NCBI GenBank assembly: GCA_963205285.1
Contig: CAUJJQ010000064.1
Coordinates: 1-10,865, forward strand
Length of the DNA: 10,865 nt
DNA from: Pseudomonadota bacterium
GTDB lineage: Bacteria > Pseudomonadota > Alphaproteobacteria > Sphingomonadales > Sphingomonadaceae
Direction of reading: 5' to 3'
Below the pieces are notes generated by a model that ran no database searches, had not been told where the DNA came from, and saw only the letters and a program-made list of their open reading frames with translations. This document shows, in pieces, positions 1-6,384 of this stretch. The position numbers were made by a program, and so were the translations under genes. The number at the start of each line of letters is the position of its first letter. The first letter of the stretch is position 1.

Positions 1-266
1 TCAGAAACCTGTTCATTATAGCGTTCGATGAGTGCGACTTCGGGCGTCGCCACGTCGAGGATGGAACCGCAATATTGGCAGGCAACGCTGACGGAATAGC
101 CTGCCGCGCGCATTTCGACGCTGCCGCCGCAATTGGGGCAATTGACCGCCTTGGTCGCTGCCGACGGCGCAGGGTTGACCGCCGCGCTCGGCGCGTTTTG
201 GTGCGTCGCACCCGCGTCCCATGGGCCAGTTGTCGGCGGATTATCTGCCCCCCCACTCATCGTCAT
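1..266 (-). CDS. Zinc-ribbon protein, probably DUF4178 family (N-terminal part, cut by window edge)
   Basis: The first 88 residues are visible, running off the left edge. Residues 1-40 are a low-complexity, Ala/Pro/Asn-rich leader with no signal peptide or membrane segment. A zinc ribbon follows, with CPNC at 43-46 and CQYC at 63-66. After it comes ILDVATPEVALIERYNEQ. That arrangement is typical of alphaproteobacterial DUF4178 proteins, but the DUF4178 domain itself is outside the window, so the family is an inference from the ribbon and the neighbour. The start overlaps the stop of the upstream gene as ATGA (263-266), so translation is probably coupled. A second in-frame ATG two codons later (258-260) is equally possible. 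A run of seven G on the coding strand (248-254) lies just after the start and could slip. Function is unknown; family members occur beside SPFH, DUF350 and polyamine-synthesis genes. Confidence 0.7.
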   Translation of the reverse strand, partial: MTMSGGADNPPTTGPWDAGATHQNAPSAAVNPAPSAATKAVNCPNCGGSVEMRAAGYSVSVACQYCGSILDVATPEVALIERYNEQVS

Positions 267-937
267 GCCGCCTGAAAACTAGGGGGCGTCCACCCCTCTA
301 TACTGCGCAGATTCCATGCCTTTAGGTCGGCGAGTGAAACGACGTCGCCGATATAGAGGCTCGCGCCATCATCATCCCGCTGGAAGGATGCAATTTTGCG
401 CGTGGACGAACGGAAATCGGCGCTCATAATCGACCAGTCGCTGCCGCAGCGAAAGGGCAGTTCCCCCTCACTCGCCAAAATTTGAGCTGTTTTAATGTCG
501 GTCGCGGTGAAACGGACGCCGTCGAGGTCGAACGCATCACCGACGCCGGGAGTCTGCCCGGCGGCATAGGTGGCGATTTGCGGCAGATTCAACCCGTCCA
601 GAGGCCGTTCGCGGGTCAACATATAATCGCCCATCGCCTCCCCCAACCAGGCGTTCGAACCATCGTCAAACAACAGCAGCCATTCATTCCAGCTGCCATC
701 CGACCAGCCCCAGCGGATTCGCCCAACTACCGAAAAATGCACCCCATCGTGCGCCCCTTGCGTCCCCAATTGGATGGGCGACACATCAAAGGGCAAAATG
801 GCAGCCTGTCCGATATTTTCCAGCGCGCCATCACGGCGCACCACGGTCGAACGACACGCCGCGCATATCTTTACCGGCAGGGCGGGTGACGACCAGTTCA
901 GCGGTGCGCCGCAATTGGGACAGGCAGCCGATTCCAT
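263..937 (-). CDS. DUF4178 domain protein with N-terminal zinc ribbon
   Basis: This is a complete 224-residue protein. It begins with a compact zinc ribbon: CPNC at 6-9 and CAAC at 25-28. A beta-rich region from about 55 to 205 follows, with aromatic-rich motifs such as WNEWLLLFDDG (83-93) and WLGEAMGDY (97-105), which I recognise as the DUF4178 pattern. There is no signal peptide or transmembrane helix, so it is probably cytoplasmic or peripherally attached to the membrane. It starts 9 bases after the SPFH gene ends and overlaps the next gene by 4 bases, so the three form one transcript. No strong Shine-Dalgarno is visible before the ATG, consistent with translational coupling. The biochemical role of DUF4178 is not established. 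Its repeated pairing with SPFH proteins suggests a partner in a membrane-linked complex. The ribbon could bind zinc, nucleic acid or protein. Confidence 0.82.
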   Translation of the reverse strand: MESAACPNCGAPLNWSSPALPVKICAACRSTVVRRDGALENIGQAAILPFDVSPIQLGTQGAHDGVHFSVVGRIRWGWSDGSWNEWLLLFDDGSNAWLGEAMGDYMLTRERPLDGLNLPQIATYAAGQTPGVGDAFDLDGVRFTATDIKTAQILASEGELPFRCGSDWSIMSADFRSSTRKIASFQRDDDGASLYIGDVVSLADLKAWNLRSIEGWTPPSFQAA

Positions 938-946
938 GGGTCTGGC

Positions 947-1978
947 TTATTTGACGCGCGACAAAATGTCAGATTTTTTGGCGTCAAACTCCTCCTGACT
1001 AATCGCGCCGATGGTCAGCAATTTGTGCAGTTTTTCGATGAGGGCAAAGGGGTCTTCCTCTGCAGTTGGCGCTGGCGCCGCAGCGGGCGCTGGCGCTGCG
1101 GGCGCTGCCGGGGCAGCGGCAGGTTGCGGGGCCATGGCGCTGGCCATCGCGCTCGCCATCGCCGCGCCCGTCGCGGCACCCGCGCCAAGTCCGGCAAGGC
1201 CGCCTTCCTGATTGGCGGCATCGCGGATCGCCTCTGCCGTCTGGAACTTGGTATATTGGTTGAGGTCGCCGACCACGCGCATGGAGGATGCACGGTCGAG
1301 ATATTCCTGCACATTTTCGGGCAGTGAGACGCTTTCGATAAAAAAGCTCTGCACTTTGAGGCCCCATTGCGCCAGCTGCTTGCTGACCTCTGCCTTCAGC
1401 ACGTCTGACATCAACTGCTGGTTGGCCGCAAGGTCGAGGAAGGCATGTTCCGAACCGCCAAGCCCGGTGGCAATCGCGGTCGCAATCGCCGAACGCAGTT
1501 GCGGTTCGACATTTTCGACGCGCGTTTTTTCAGTGGTCCCAACAATCGTCGCCATGAAGGATGCGACATCCTCCACCCGAAAGCTATAGCCGCCAAAGGC
1601 GCGCAAGCGGATGGCGCCAAATTCCTTGTCGCGCACGGTCACCGGCTGGGGCGTGCCCCATTTCAGGTTGATCTGTTCTTTCTGACTGAAAAAGACGACA
1701 TCGGACTTGAAGGGGGATTTGAACCCCTTGTCCCAGTTCATCAGCGCGGTGAGCAGCGGCAGTGTCTGCGTGTTCAGCGTGTACATGCCGGGGGTGAAAA
1801 TATCCGCAATCCGCCCTTCGTTGAAAAAGGCGGCCAATTGCCCTTCGCGCACCGTCAATTGCGCGCCGTTCTGGATTTCACGATCCTGCATGGGATAACG
1901 ATAGGCGAGGTCACCCGCCGTTTCGGTCCAGTCGATGATGTCGATGAACTGCTTGGTCAGAAAATCGAGAATAGCCAC
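947..1978 (-). CDS. SPFH/band-7 protein of the YdjI (virion-core-like) type with C-terminal SHOCT domain
   Basis: The protein has 343 residues. An N-terminal amphipathic stretch (MAILDFLTKQFIDIIDW) precedes an SPFH core at about 25-250, including GAQLTVREGQLAAFFNEG (38-55), GMYTLNT (64-70) and a helical tail DRASSMRVVGDLNQYTKFQ (228-246). Residues 261-305 are a Gly/Ala/Pro low-complexity linker. Residues 308-342 (FALIEKLHKLL, GAISQEEFDAKKSDIL) form a SHOCT helix pair. There is no clear transmembrane helix. This layout matches the Band_7_1/YdjI group, thought to form oligomeric scaffolds near membranes. The start is GTG (1976-1978), chosen because AAAGGAG lies 8 bases upstream and the N-terminus fits the family. 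It is first in an operon with two zinc-ribbon proteins, suggesting an envelope-stress or membrane-organisation module. The family call is firm; the specific role is inferred. Confidence 0.9.
   Translation of the reverse strand: MAILDFLTKQFIDIIDWTETAGDLAYRYPMQDREIQNGAQLTVREGQLAAFFNEGRIADIFTPGMYTLNTQTLPLLTALMNWDKGFKSPFKSDVVFFSQKEQINLKWGTPQPVTVRDKEFGAIRLRAFGGYSFRVEDVASFMATIVGTTEKTRVENVEPQLRSAIATAIATGLGGSEHAFLDLAANQQLMSDVLKAEVSKQLAQWGLKVQSFFIESVSLPENVQEYLDRASSMRVVGDLNQYTKFQTAEAIRDAANQEGGLAGLGAGAATGAAMASAMASAMAPQPAAAPAAPAAPAPAAAPAPTAEEDPFALIEKLHKLLTIGAISQEEFDAKKSDILSRVK
1064..1198 (-). repeat. Low-complexity Ala/Pro/Met linker repeat within the SPFH gene
   Basis: The coding sequence for residues 261-305 is built of short degenerate GCN/CCN repeats. 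It encodes MASA-MASA-MA followed by alternating AAP/APA units. It joins the SPFH core to the SHOCT helices and is probably a flexible, disordered tether. Such tracts often differ in length between strains. Confidence 0.75.
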
Positions 1979-1986
1979 GGGTCAGT

Positions 1987-1993
1987 CTCCTTT
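1987..1993 (-). promoter_or_regulatory. Ribosome binding site of the SPFH gene (decides a GTG start)
   Basis: The minus strand reads AAAGGAG, then eight bases, then GTG. This near-perfect Shine-Dalgarno supports the GTG at 1976-1978 as the true start; no ATG in the same frame is as well placed. Confidence 0.7.
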
Positions 1994-2007
1994 GGACAGG
2001 TGGCACA

Positions 2008-2037
2008 TGAAATGGCCCCGCTCTGTCCGGCGTCAAG
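2008..2037 (-). promoter_or_regulatory. Candidate promoter of the SPFH-DUF4178 operon
   Basis: The minus strand carries CTTGACG (2037-2031). After 15 bases comes CCATTT and after 17 bases ATTTCA, about 30-35 bases before the GTG. The -35 part is good. The -10 fits a housekeeping TATAAT poorly, but CTTGA plus CCATTT resembles a heat-shock sigma-32 pattern. An AT-rich stretch (2049-2062) lies directly upstream. Placement before a tight operon is the main support. Confidence 0.35.
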
Positions 2038-2043
2038 TATCTG

Positions 2044-2065
2044 CTGTGTTATTTTTTTAATACAG
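2044..2065. repeat. Imperfect inverted repeat, 8-6-8, upstream of the SPFH operon
   Basis: CTGTGTTA (2044-2051) and TAATACAG (2058-2065) are inverted copies with one mismatch, separated by six T. It lies about 70-85 bases upstream of the SPFH start and just upstream of the candidate -35 box. It could be an operator for a dimeric regulator or an AT-rich upstream promoter element. As a plus-strand RNA hairpin it would have only a G-U wobble at the mismatch, but no plus-strand gene ends here. Confidence 0.4.
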
Positions 2066-2088
2066 GGGCGACCCGTTGCAAAGCCCCT
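2064..2088 (-). terminator. Possible weak terminator hairpin after the acyl-CoA dehydrogenase gene
   Basis: AGGGGC and GCCCCT form a 6-bp stem with a 13-base loop, starting 6 bases after the dehydrogenase stop. On the minus strand it is followed by GTATTAAAA rather than a U-run, so it is not a convincing intrinsic terminator. It is the only candidate between the two minus-strand operons. Confidence 0.25.
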
Positions 2089-2094
2089 TCTGCC

Positions 2095-3273
2095 CTATCG
2101 CCGCCGCGCGGGCAAGATACCCATCGTCTTGGCGATGATGCCGAGCATCACTTCATCCGCGCCACCACCAATCGAACCCAGCCGTCCATCGCGGTAGGCC
2201 CGGGAAATGCGGCTTTCGTCCATAAAGCCCATGCCGCCCCAATATTGCAGACAGGAATCGGCAACCTCGCGCTGCAGGCGCCCACCCTTTAGCTTGGCCA
2301 TGGATGCAAGGCGCGTCACATCCTCCCCCGCCACATGCGCGGCGACACATTGCCATGTCAGCGCGCGCAGCGCGGCAACTTCGGTGGCGAGTTCGGCAAG
2401 GCGGAAATGGATGACCTGATTGTCGAGCAGTCTTTGGCCAAAGACTTTGCGCTCACGCGTATAAGCGATGGTGTCGTCGATTATCCGTTCGCACCCGACG
2501 ACTGAGGAAACGGCGGCATAGAGCCTTTCCTCCTGAAACTGGAGCATCTGATAGGTAAAGCCCGCGCCCTCTTCACCAATGCGGTTGGCGACGGGCACGC
2601 GCACATCGTCAAAGAAAATCTCCGCCGTGTCGGACGAATGCATGCCCATTTTCTTGAGCTTGCGGGCGATGGTCACCCCCTTGGCCCGCTGCCCATTTTC
2701 CTTGAGCGGAACGCAGATCAGCGATTTATTGGCATGAAGCCCGGATGATGCATCGCCGGTATTGGCGAGCATGCACATCCAGTCCGCCTGCGTGCCGTTG
2801 GTAATCCACATTTTGGAACCGTTGATGACATAGTCATCGCCATCGCGCCGCGCGTGGGTGCGAATCGCCGCGACGTCCGACCCGGCATGGGGTTCGCTGA
2901 CCCCAATACAGGCAACAAATTCCCCGGTGAGGGATGGGGATAGGAAATTGCGCCGCACCTCGTCCGAACCGAAGCGTGCCAAAGCGGGGGTTGCCATGTC
3001 GGTATGCGCGCCGATGGCCATGCGCACCCCGCCCGCGTTGATGCTGCCAAAGGCTTCGTTGGCGACGCTTGCATAGCTGTAATCCAGCCCCAGTCCGCCA
3101 AATTCCACCGGCTTGGAGATGCCGAGCAACCCCAGCTTGCCCAATTGTCCAAAGACCTGATGCGCGGGGAAAATCCCCTCCTCTTCCCATGCATCGACAA
3201 AGGGGTTGATAAATTCACCGACCGCGCGCTCGACGGTGTCGCGCAGCGCGGCATGTTCACTGGTCAATTGCAT
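2095..3273 (-). CDS. Acyl-CoA dehydrogenase (FAD-dependent)
   Basis: This 392-residue flavoenzyme would oxidise an acyl-CoA to the trans-2-enoyl-CoA, passing electrons to ETF. Both family signatures are intact: GVSEPHAGSDVAA (124-136, FAD and substrate binding) and QYWGGMGFMDESRISRAYRD (343-362). The usual EGT near the C-terminus, which supplies the catalytic glutamate in short- and medium-chain enzymes, reads IGGGADEVML (368-377) here. Instead FQEERLYAA (246-254) aligns with the helix carrying the catalytic Glu of isovaleryl- and long-chain-type enzymes, making E249 the likely base. That places it nearer enzymes for branched or bulky acyl-CoAs (citronellyl-CoA dehydrogenase-like is one guess). 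The MQLTSEH start (3271-3273) is chosen because the family begins there. It overlaps the TetR gene by 10 bases, and an upstream in-frame ATG at 3346-3348 would add 25 unlike residues. It is last in the ligase operon. Confidence 0.93.
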   Translation of the reverse strand: MQLTSEHAALRDTVERAVGEFINPFVDAWEEEGIFPAHQVFGQLGKLGLLGISKPVEFGGLGLDYSYASVANEAFGSINAGGVRMAIGAHTDMATPALARFGSDEVRRNFLSPSLTGEFVACIGVSEPHAGSDVAAIRTHARRDGDDYVINGSKMWITNGTQADWMCMLANTGDASSGLHANKSLICVPLKENGQRAKGVTIARKLKKMGMHSSDTAEIFFDDVRVPVANRIGEEGAGFTYQMLQFQEERLYAAVSSVVGCERIIDDTIAYTRERKVFGQRLLDNQVIHFRLAELATEVAALRALTWQCVAAHVAGEDVTRLASMAKLKGGRLQREVADSCLQYWGGMGFMDESRISRAYRDGRLGSIGGGADEVMLGIIAKTMGILPARRR

Positions 3274-4529
3274 GGGGCGAATAATCCATCGGTTAGTGCG
3301 GAACCATAAAGCCTTATCGCCTCTCGCCGGGGCATGGTCCCGGCCCAACGGCGCAATTCGGTCGCTGAATTGACGCTGGCCATCAGCATCTGACTGGCGA
3401 CCAGCGGATCAACGGCATGGATGCTCCCTTCGCTAATCCCGTCAATCATCGTCCCGGCAAAGCGCCGCGCCATCCGGTTGCTGGCGTCGATCACATTGGC
3501 GCGAAACCCCTGCGGCAGCGCGGCGAGCGCCGACATCCGCAACAGGGGGCCATGGTCGGAAAATTGGATGGCGAGCAGGCGCAGCAAGGATGACGCCAGA
3601 TGGTCCCATTGGTTGATCCCGTCCCGGTCGGTCGCTTGTTGGATTTCGGCAACCAGCGCAAAACTGCGCGCAAAACAGGCCATCACCAATTCATCCTTGG
3701 CGTCCAGATGATGGTAAAAACTGCCCTTGGTGACATTCAGTTCGCTGGCGATGCGATCCACCGATGCGCCGCGATAGCCGCGTTCGTTGATGAGGCGCGT
3801 GGCAGCGAGCAAGAAACGGTCTTGCGCGGTCATCGGCGCGGGCGCTTCGCCAAGGCGGGTTTCACCGACCCCCGCCATCCAATCGCCGCCCCCCCCCACA
3901 GGGCGCAGACCAAGGGTAAAAACCTCCATCATCCGGGCATGGACGCGGTCATAATCGGCAACATCGTAGCGTACGATCCACGCGGGCAACCAATATAGGT
4001 TTTCGATAAGAACATGGGTGCGCGCGACGCCGAGAGCTTTGGGGACAGGCGCGCCCGCCGCATCGGTGAAAAAGCTGCGCACCCGGCGCAAAATGGCACG
4101 ATAACGTTCGGCAAGCGCGACGCGCACCGGATCATCCATCGAACGAATGTCGGACAATACGGTTATTGGCCGCGCTTCACCCAAATGGACACGACGCTGC
4201 CGTTCGATGTGGATGGCGGTCAGCGCCGAAACGCGCGCGCGCGCATCCTCCGCCGCAGCTGCTTCATCCACCATCGCCTCTATTTCCGCGAGCGCGCGGT
4301 GATAGCAGGCGAGCGCCAGATCATCGCGCCGCCGGAAATAATAGGTAATGCTGGCGGTGTTGAGGCCCACCCGTTCGGCAACCGCGCTCAGCGTCATGCC
4401 CGCGGCACCCACTTCATTGATCAGCGCCGATGCCGCATCCAAAATCTGTTCCTGCCGTTCCTTGAACCGGCGCGTTTCGCGCGCCACATTGTCACTGGCC
4501 GGGGCAGATTTTGTTTTGGGCTGGTTCAC
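3264..4529 (-). CDS. Tandem (double) TetR/AcrR-family transcriptional regulator
   Basis: The protein has 421 residues, about twice the usual TetR length, and contains two complete units. Unit 1 has a TetR_N helix-turn-helix at about 27-76, with MTLSAVAERVGLNTASITYYF at its core, and a ligand/dimer region to about 207. Unit 2 has a second HTH at about 237-286 (ASVDRIASELNVTKGSFYHHL at its core) and its own C-terminal domain. A linker with GGGG (212-215) joins them. The reading frame is continuous. The start is GTG, overlapping the ligase stop as GTGA (4526-4529), with AAAGG 12 bases upstream, so translation is probably coupled. Sitting inside an acyl-CoA operon, it probably represses that operon in response to an acyl-CoA or acid. 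A single chain could bind as an intramolecular pseudo-dimer or bridge two operators. DNA target and ligand are not known. Confidence 0.9.
   Translation of the reverse strand: MNQPKTKSAPASDNVARETRRFKERQEQILDAASALINEVGAAGMTLSAVAERVGLNTASITYYFRRRDDLALACYHRALAEIEAMVDEAAAAEDARARVSALTAIHIERQRRVHLGEARPITVLSDIRSMDDPVRVALAERYRAILRRVRSFFTDAAGAPVPKALGVARTHVLIENLYWLPAWIVRYDVADYDRVHARMMEVFTLGLRPVGGGGDWMAGVGETRLGEAPAPMTAQDRFLLAATRLINERGYRGASVDRIASELNVTKGSFYHHLDAKDELVMACFARSFALVAEIQQATDRDGINQWDHLASSLLRLLAIQFSDHGPLLRMSALAALPQGFRANVIDASNRMARRFAGTMIDGISEGSIHAVDPLVASQMLMASVNSATELRRWAGTMPRREAIRLYGSALTDGLFAPCN
3889..3897 (-). repeat. Nine-base G homopolymer in the linker between the two TetR units
   Basis: Nine C on the plus strand read as G9 on the coding strand and encode part of the GGGG linker. 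A one-base slip would end unit 1 shortly afterwards. It would leave unit 2 to restart at an internal ATG (codons M218 or M233), so the tract could separate the two halves. Confidence 0.6.
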
Positions 4530-6247
4530 GCAAACAGGGCCTTTAATTCACGTTTCAAAATCTTGCCATTGGCGTTGCGGGGCAATGTTTGGGCACAGAA
4601 ATGAACGCGTACCGGCACTTTGAACGCGGCGAGATGTTGGCGGACAAAATCCTGCAACTCGCCCTCGCTCACCGTCATGCCCGCACTTAAATGGACAACC
4701 GCTGCCGGTTCTTCGCCCAAAATCCGGTGCGGCAAACCAATCAGCGCTGCATCGCTCACCGCCGGGTGCGCGTACAATATATTTTCGACTTCTGACGAAT
4801 AGATATTCTCACCCCCCCGGATAATCACATCTTTGGCACGGTCGGCGATGTAACAAAAGCCCTCTTCATCCAAGCGTGCCAAATCGCCGGTACGCACCCA
4901 GCCATCAACAAATGTTTCGGCAGTCGCATCGGGTCGGTTCCAATATTCGATGACGATTTGCGGGCCGCGCGCCCATAATTCGCCAACTTCGCCGACCGAC
5001 AGTTCTTCCTCACCCGCCACATCCATTATCTTAAGGTCGCTAACCGGCACGGCAGGGCCGCAGCTTTCCGGACGATGGAGGTAATCTTCACCGCTGTGGC
5101 TGGTGACGGTCGCCATCGTTTCGGTCATACCCCAGCCGTTGCCCGGCATCGCGCCAAGGTCGCTGCGGATACGACGCACCAGTTCAGGGGCGGAAGGCGC
5201 GCCGCCATAGCTGATCGATTCGAGGCTGGAGAGATCATATTTGTCGCGGTCAGGATGTTCCAAAATCTGCCACGCAATCGTCGGCACCCCACCGGTCGCC
5301 GACACTTTTTCGCGTTCGATGAGCGCGAGCGCCGCCCCTGCGTCCCATTTGCGCATGAAAATCAGCTTGGAACCAGACGCCAGCGTCCCCATCAACGTTG
5401 CCGAACAGGCGGTGACATGAAAGAGTGGAATGACCGTCAACATGGTGCGCGGGGCGGGTTCGGGCACCGGCTCGCCGCGCCGCAAATATCCGCGTGCGCC
5501 CGCATAAGCACCCGACAATATATTGGTCGTCAGATTGCGGTGGCTGCCCAGCGCGCCCTTGGGCGTGCCGGTCGTCCCCGATGTGTAAAAAATCGTCGCC
5601 GGATCATCGCTGGCGATAGCGATTGCGGGCACAGCCATTTCGGGCAGATGCGTCCAAGCGGACGGCGGTCCAATTATCGCGTCCAGCGTTTCACTGCGAG
5701 CCATATCGTCAGTATCACCGCGCGCGACGATCACCGCCTCGACATCGAGAAGCGAAGCCATTTGCGGCGCGATGCGCGCCAGCCGTTCGCCATCGACGAA
5801 GATCAGGCGGCTACCCGAATCGGCGATGCCGAATTGCAACTCGCCGCCCGTCCACCAGCCGTTGAGCGGAACGATAATCGCGCCCAGCGCAGCGCCAGCA
5901 AAAAATATCACCGGCCATTCGGGCAGGTTGCGCATGGCAAGCGCGATCCGGTCCCCCTTGGCGATACCGCGCGCCGCCAGATTCTGCGCCAGGTGCGCGA
6001 CTGCCCGGTAAAATGCGTCATAAGTGATACGGTCATCATCGAGCACGCAAAATTCGCGCGTGCCAAATCCGCGCGCATGTTCGAGCAGCGTGACGAGGTT
6101 GGGCGGCGCATTTTTCCACACCCGCGTCGGCACCCCGCGAATGGCCACCTCCTCCATCTCAAAGGGCATGCCGGGCGCACACAAGGTGCGTTCAACCGCC
6201 TGTAAGGACATGGCCGGCCATTTTGCCCGCTGCACCGCATCACCCAT
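4526..6247 (-). CDS. Acyl-CoA synthetase / AMP-dependent ligase (class I adenylate-forming, FadD-like)
   Basis: This 573-residue enzyme would convert a carboxylic acid, ATP and CoA to acyl-CoA, AMP and PPi, entering the pathway encoded around it. All core motifs are present: the phosphate-binding loop YTSGTTGTPKG (221-231), GWGMTET (371-377), TGD (453-455, adenosine ribose contact), the hinge and A8 region DRAKDVIIRGGENIY (469-483), and PRNANGKILKREL (556-568), where K562 is the adenylation lysine. Length suits medium/long-chain or aryl-acid ligases; substrate cannot be assigned. The start at 6245-6247 is chosen over an ATG ten codons upstream because GGGAGAGGG lies about 6 bases before it. 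It is the first gene of the operon, coupled to the tandem TetR by a 4-base overlap, and is preceded by an upstream element shared with the MDR operon. Confidence 0.93.
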   Translation of the reverse strand: MGDAVQRAKWPAMSLQAVERTLCAPGMPFEMEEVAIRGVPTRVWKNAPPNLVTLLEHARGFGTREFCVLDDDRITYDAFYRAVAHLAQNLAARGIAKGDRIALAMRNLPEWPVIFFAGAALGAIIVPLNGWWTGGELQFGIADSGSRLIFVDGERLARIAPQMASLLDVEAVIVARGDTDDMARSETLDAIIGPPSAWTHLPEMAVPAIAIASDDPATIFYTSGTTGTPKGALGSHRNLTTNILSGAYAGARGYLRRGEPVPEPAPRTMLTVIPLFHVTACSATLMGTLASGSKLIFMRKWDAGAALALIEREKVSATGGVPTIAWQILEHPDRDKYDLSSLESISYGGAPSAPELVRRIRSDLGAMPGNGWGMTETMATVTSHSGEDYLHRPESCGPAVPVSDLKIMDVAGEEELSVGEVGELWARGPQIVIEYWNRPDATAETFVDGWVRTGDLARLDEEGFCYIADRAKDVIIRGGENIYSSEVENILYAHPAVSDAALIGLPHRILGEEPAAVVHLSAGMTVSEGELQDFVRQHLAAFKVPVRVHFCAQTLPRNANGKILKRELKALFA

Positions 6248-6253
6248 TGCGCA

Positions 6254-6262
6254 CCCTCTCCC
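6254..6262 (-). promoter_or_regulatory. Ribosome binding site of the acyl-CoA synthetase gene
   Basis: GGGAGAGGG on the minus strand lies 6 bases before the ATG at 6245-6247. The alternative ATG at 6275-6277 has no comparable site, so this decides the start. Confidence 0.6.
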
Positions 6263-6278
6263 GCTCTTATGCCCCATG

Positions 6279-6328
6279 GCTATACCGAAGGCGCGACCAA
6301 ATCGAGCAAATTTTTAAAATGGGTATGG
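6279..6328 (-). promoter_or_regulatory. Shared upstream element, copy 1 (promoter/operator of the synthetase operon)
   Basis: Reading the minus strand there is CCATACC (6328-6322), ATTTT-A-AAAAT (6320-6310, an 11-base inverted repeat), TTGCTC (6309-6304), 18 bases, then GGTATAGC. The same order and nearly the same spacing occur before the MDR gene at 9235-9286. The last block could be a -10 box (TATAGC) about 32 bases before the ATG, with TTGCTC as a poor -35 at a long 19-base spacing. CCATACC and GGTAT also form outward half-sites centred about 40 bases apart. It lies between divergent genes and could control both. Confidence 0.5.
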
Positions 6329-6329
6329 T

Positions 6330-6366
6330 GCAGCGCATCATGCTGCGATAGGGGGAGCATCCTCCC
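6330..6366 (+). other. Two small hairpins in the thioesterase leader
   Basis: GCAGC (6330-6334) pairs with GCTGC (6342-6346) across 7 bases. GGGAG (6353-6357) pairs with CTCCC (6362-6366) across 4 bases. Both lie 19-55 bases before the thioesterase start. They may be leader RNA structure, operator half-sites or chance; no clear -35/-10 pair for the thioesterase is visible. Confidence 0.25.
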
Positions 6367-6384
6367 GCCAACAACAGGTATCCC

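Noticed and set aside
16..222. Minus-strand 68-codon frame near the left edge
   Set aside because: It is out of frame with the zinc-ribbon gene that covers the same bases and has the paired CxxC motifs. Its own translation is Arg-rich without a motif.
1064..1198. Tandem repeat or recombination site in the SPFH gene
   Set aside because: The repetition follows from an Ala/Pro-rich linker with biased codons. No exact long unit is repeated.
1445..2197. 250-codon plus-strand frame crossing the SPFH start, its promoter region and the end of the dehydrogenase gene
   Set aside because: No ribosome site or domain. It is antisense to two well-supported genes, and its continuation through the 116-base gap is chance.
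3274..3348. N-terminal extension of the acyl-CoA dehydrogenase to an upstream ATG
   Set aside because: The extra 25 residues do not resemble the family N-terminus and would overlap the TetR gene by 85 bases; MQLTSEH is the expected start.
5075..6205. Long open frame on the plus strand (376 codons) opposite the acyl-CoA synthetase
   Set aside because: It lies entirely inside a gene with all ligase motifs, has an Arg/His-rich composition with no recognisable domain, and is explained by GC-rich third positions of the real gene.
6248..6277. N-terminal extension of the acyl-CoA synthetase by ten codons
   Set aside because: A strong GGGAGAGGG site sits within this stretch, before the inner ATG, and the longer form has no ribosome site.
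6324..6352. Promoter for the thioesterase using TATGGT or GATAGG as -10
   Set aside because: Neither has an acceptable -35 at 16-18 bases, so no promoter was called on the plus strand.
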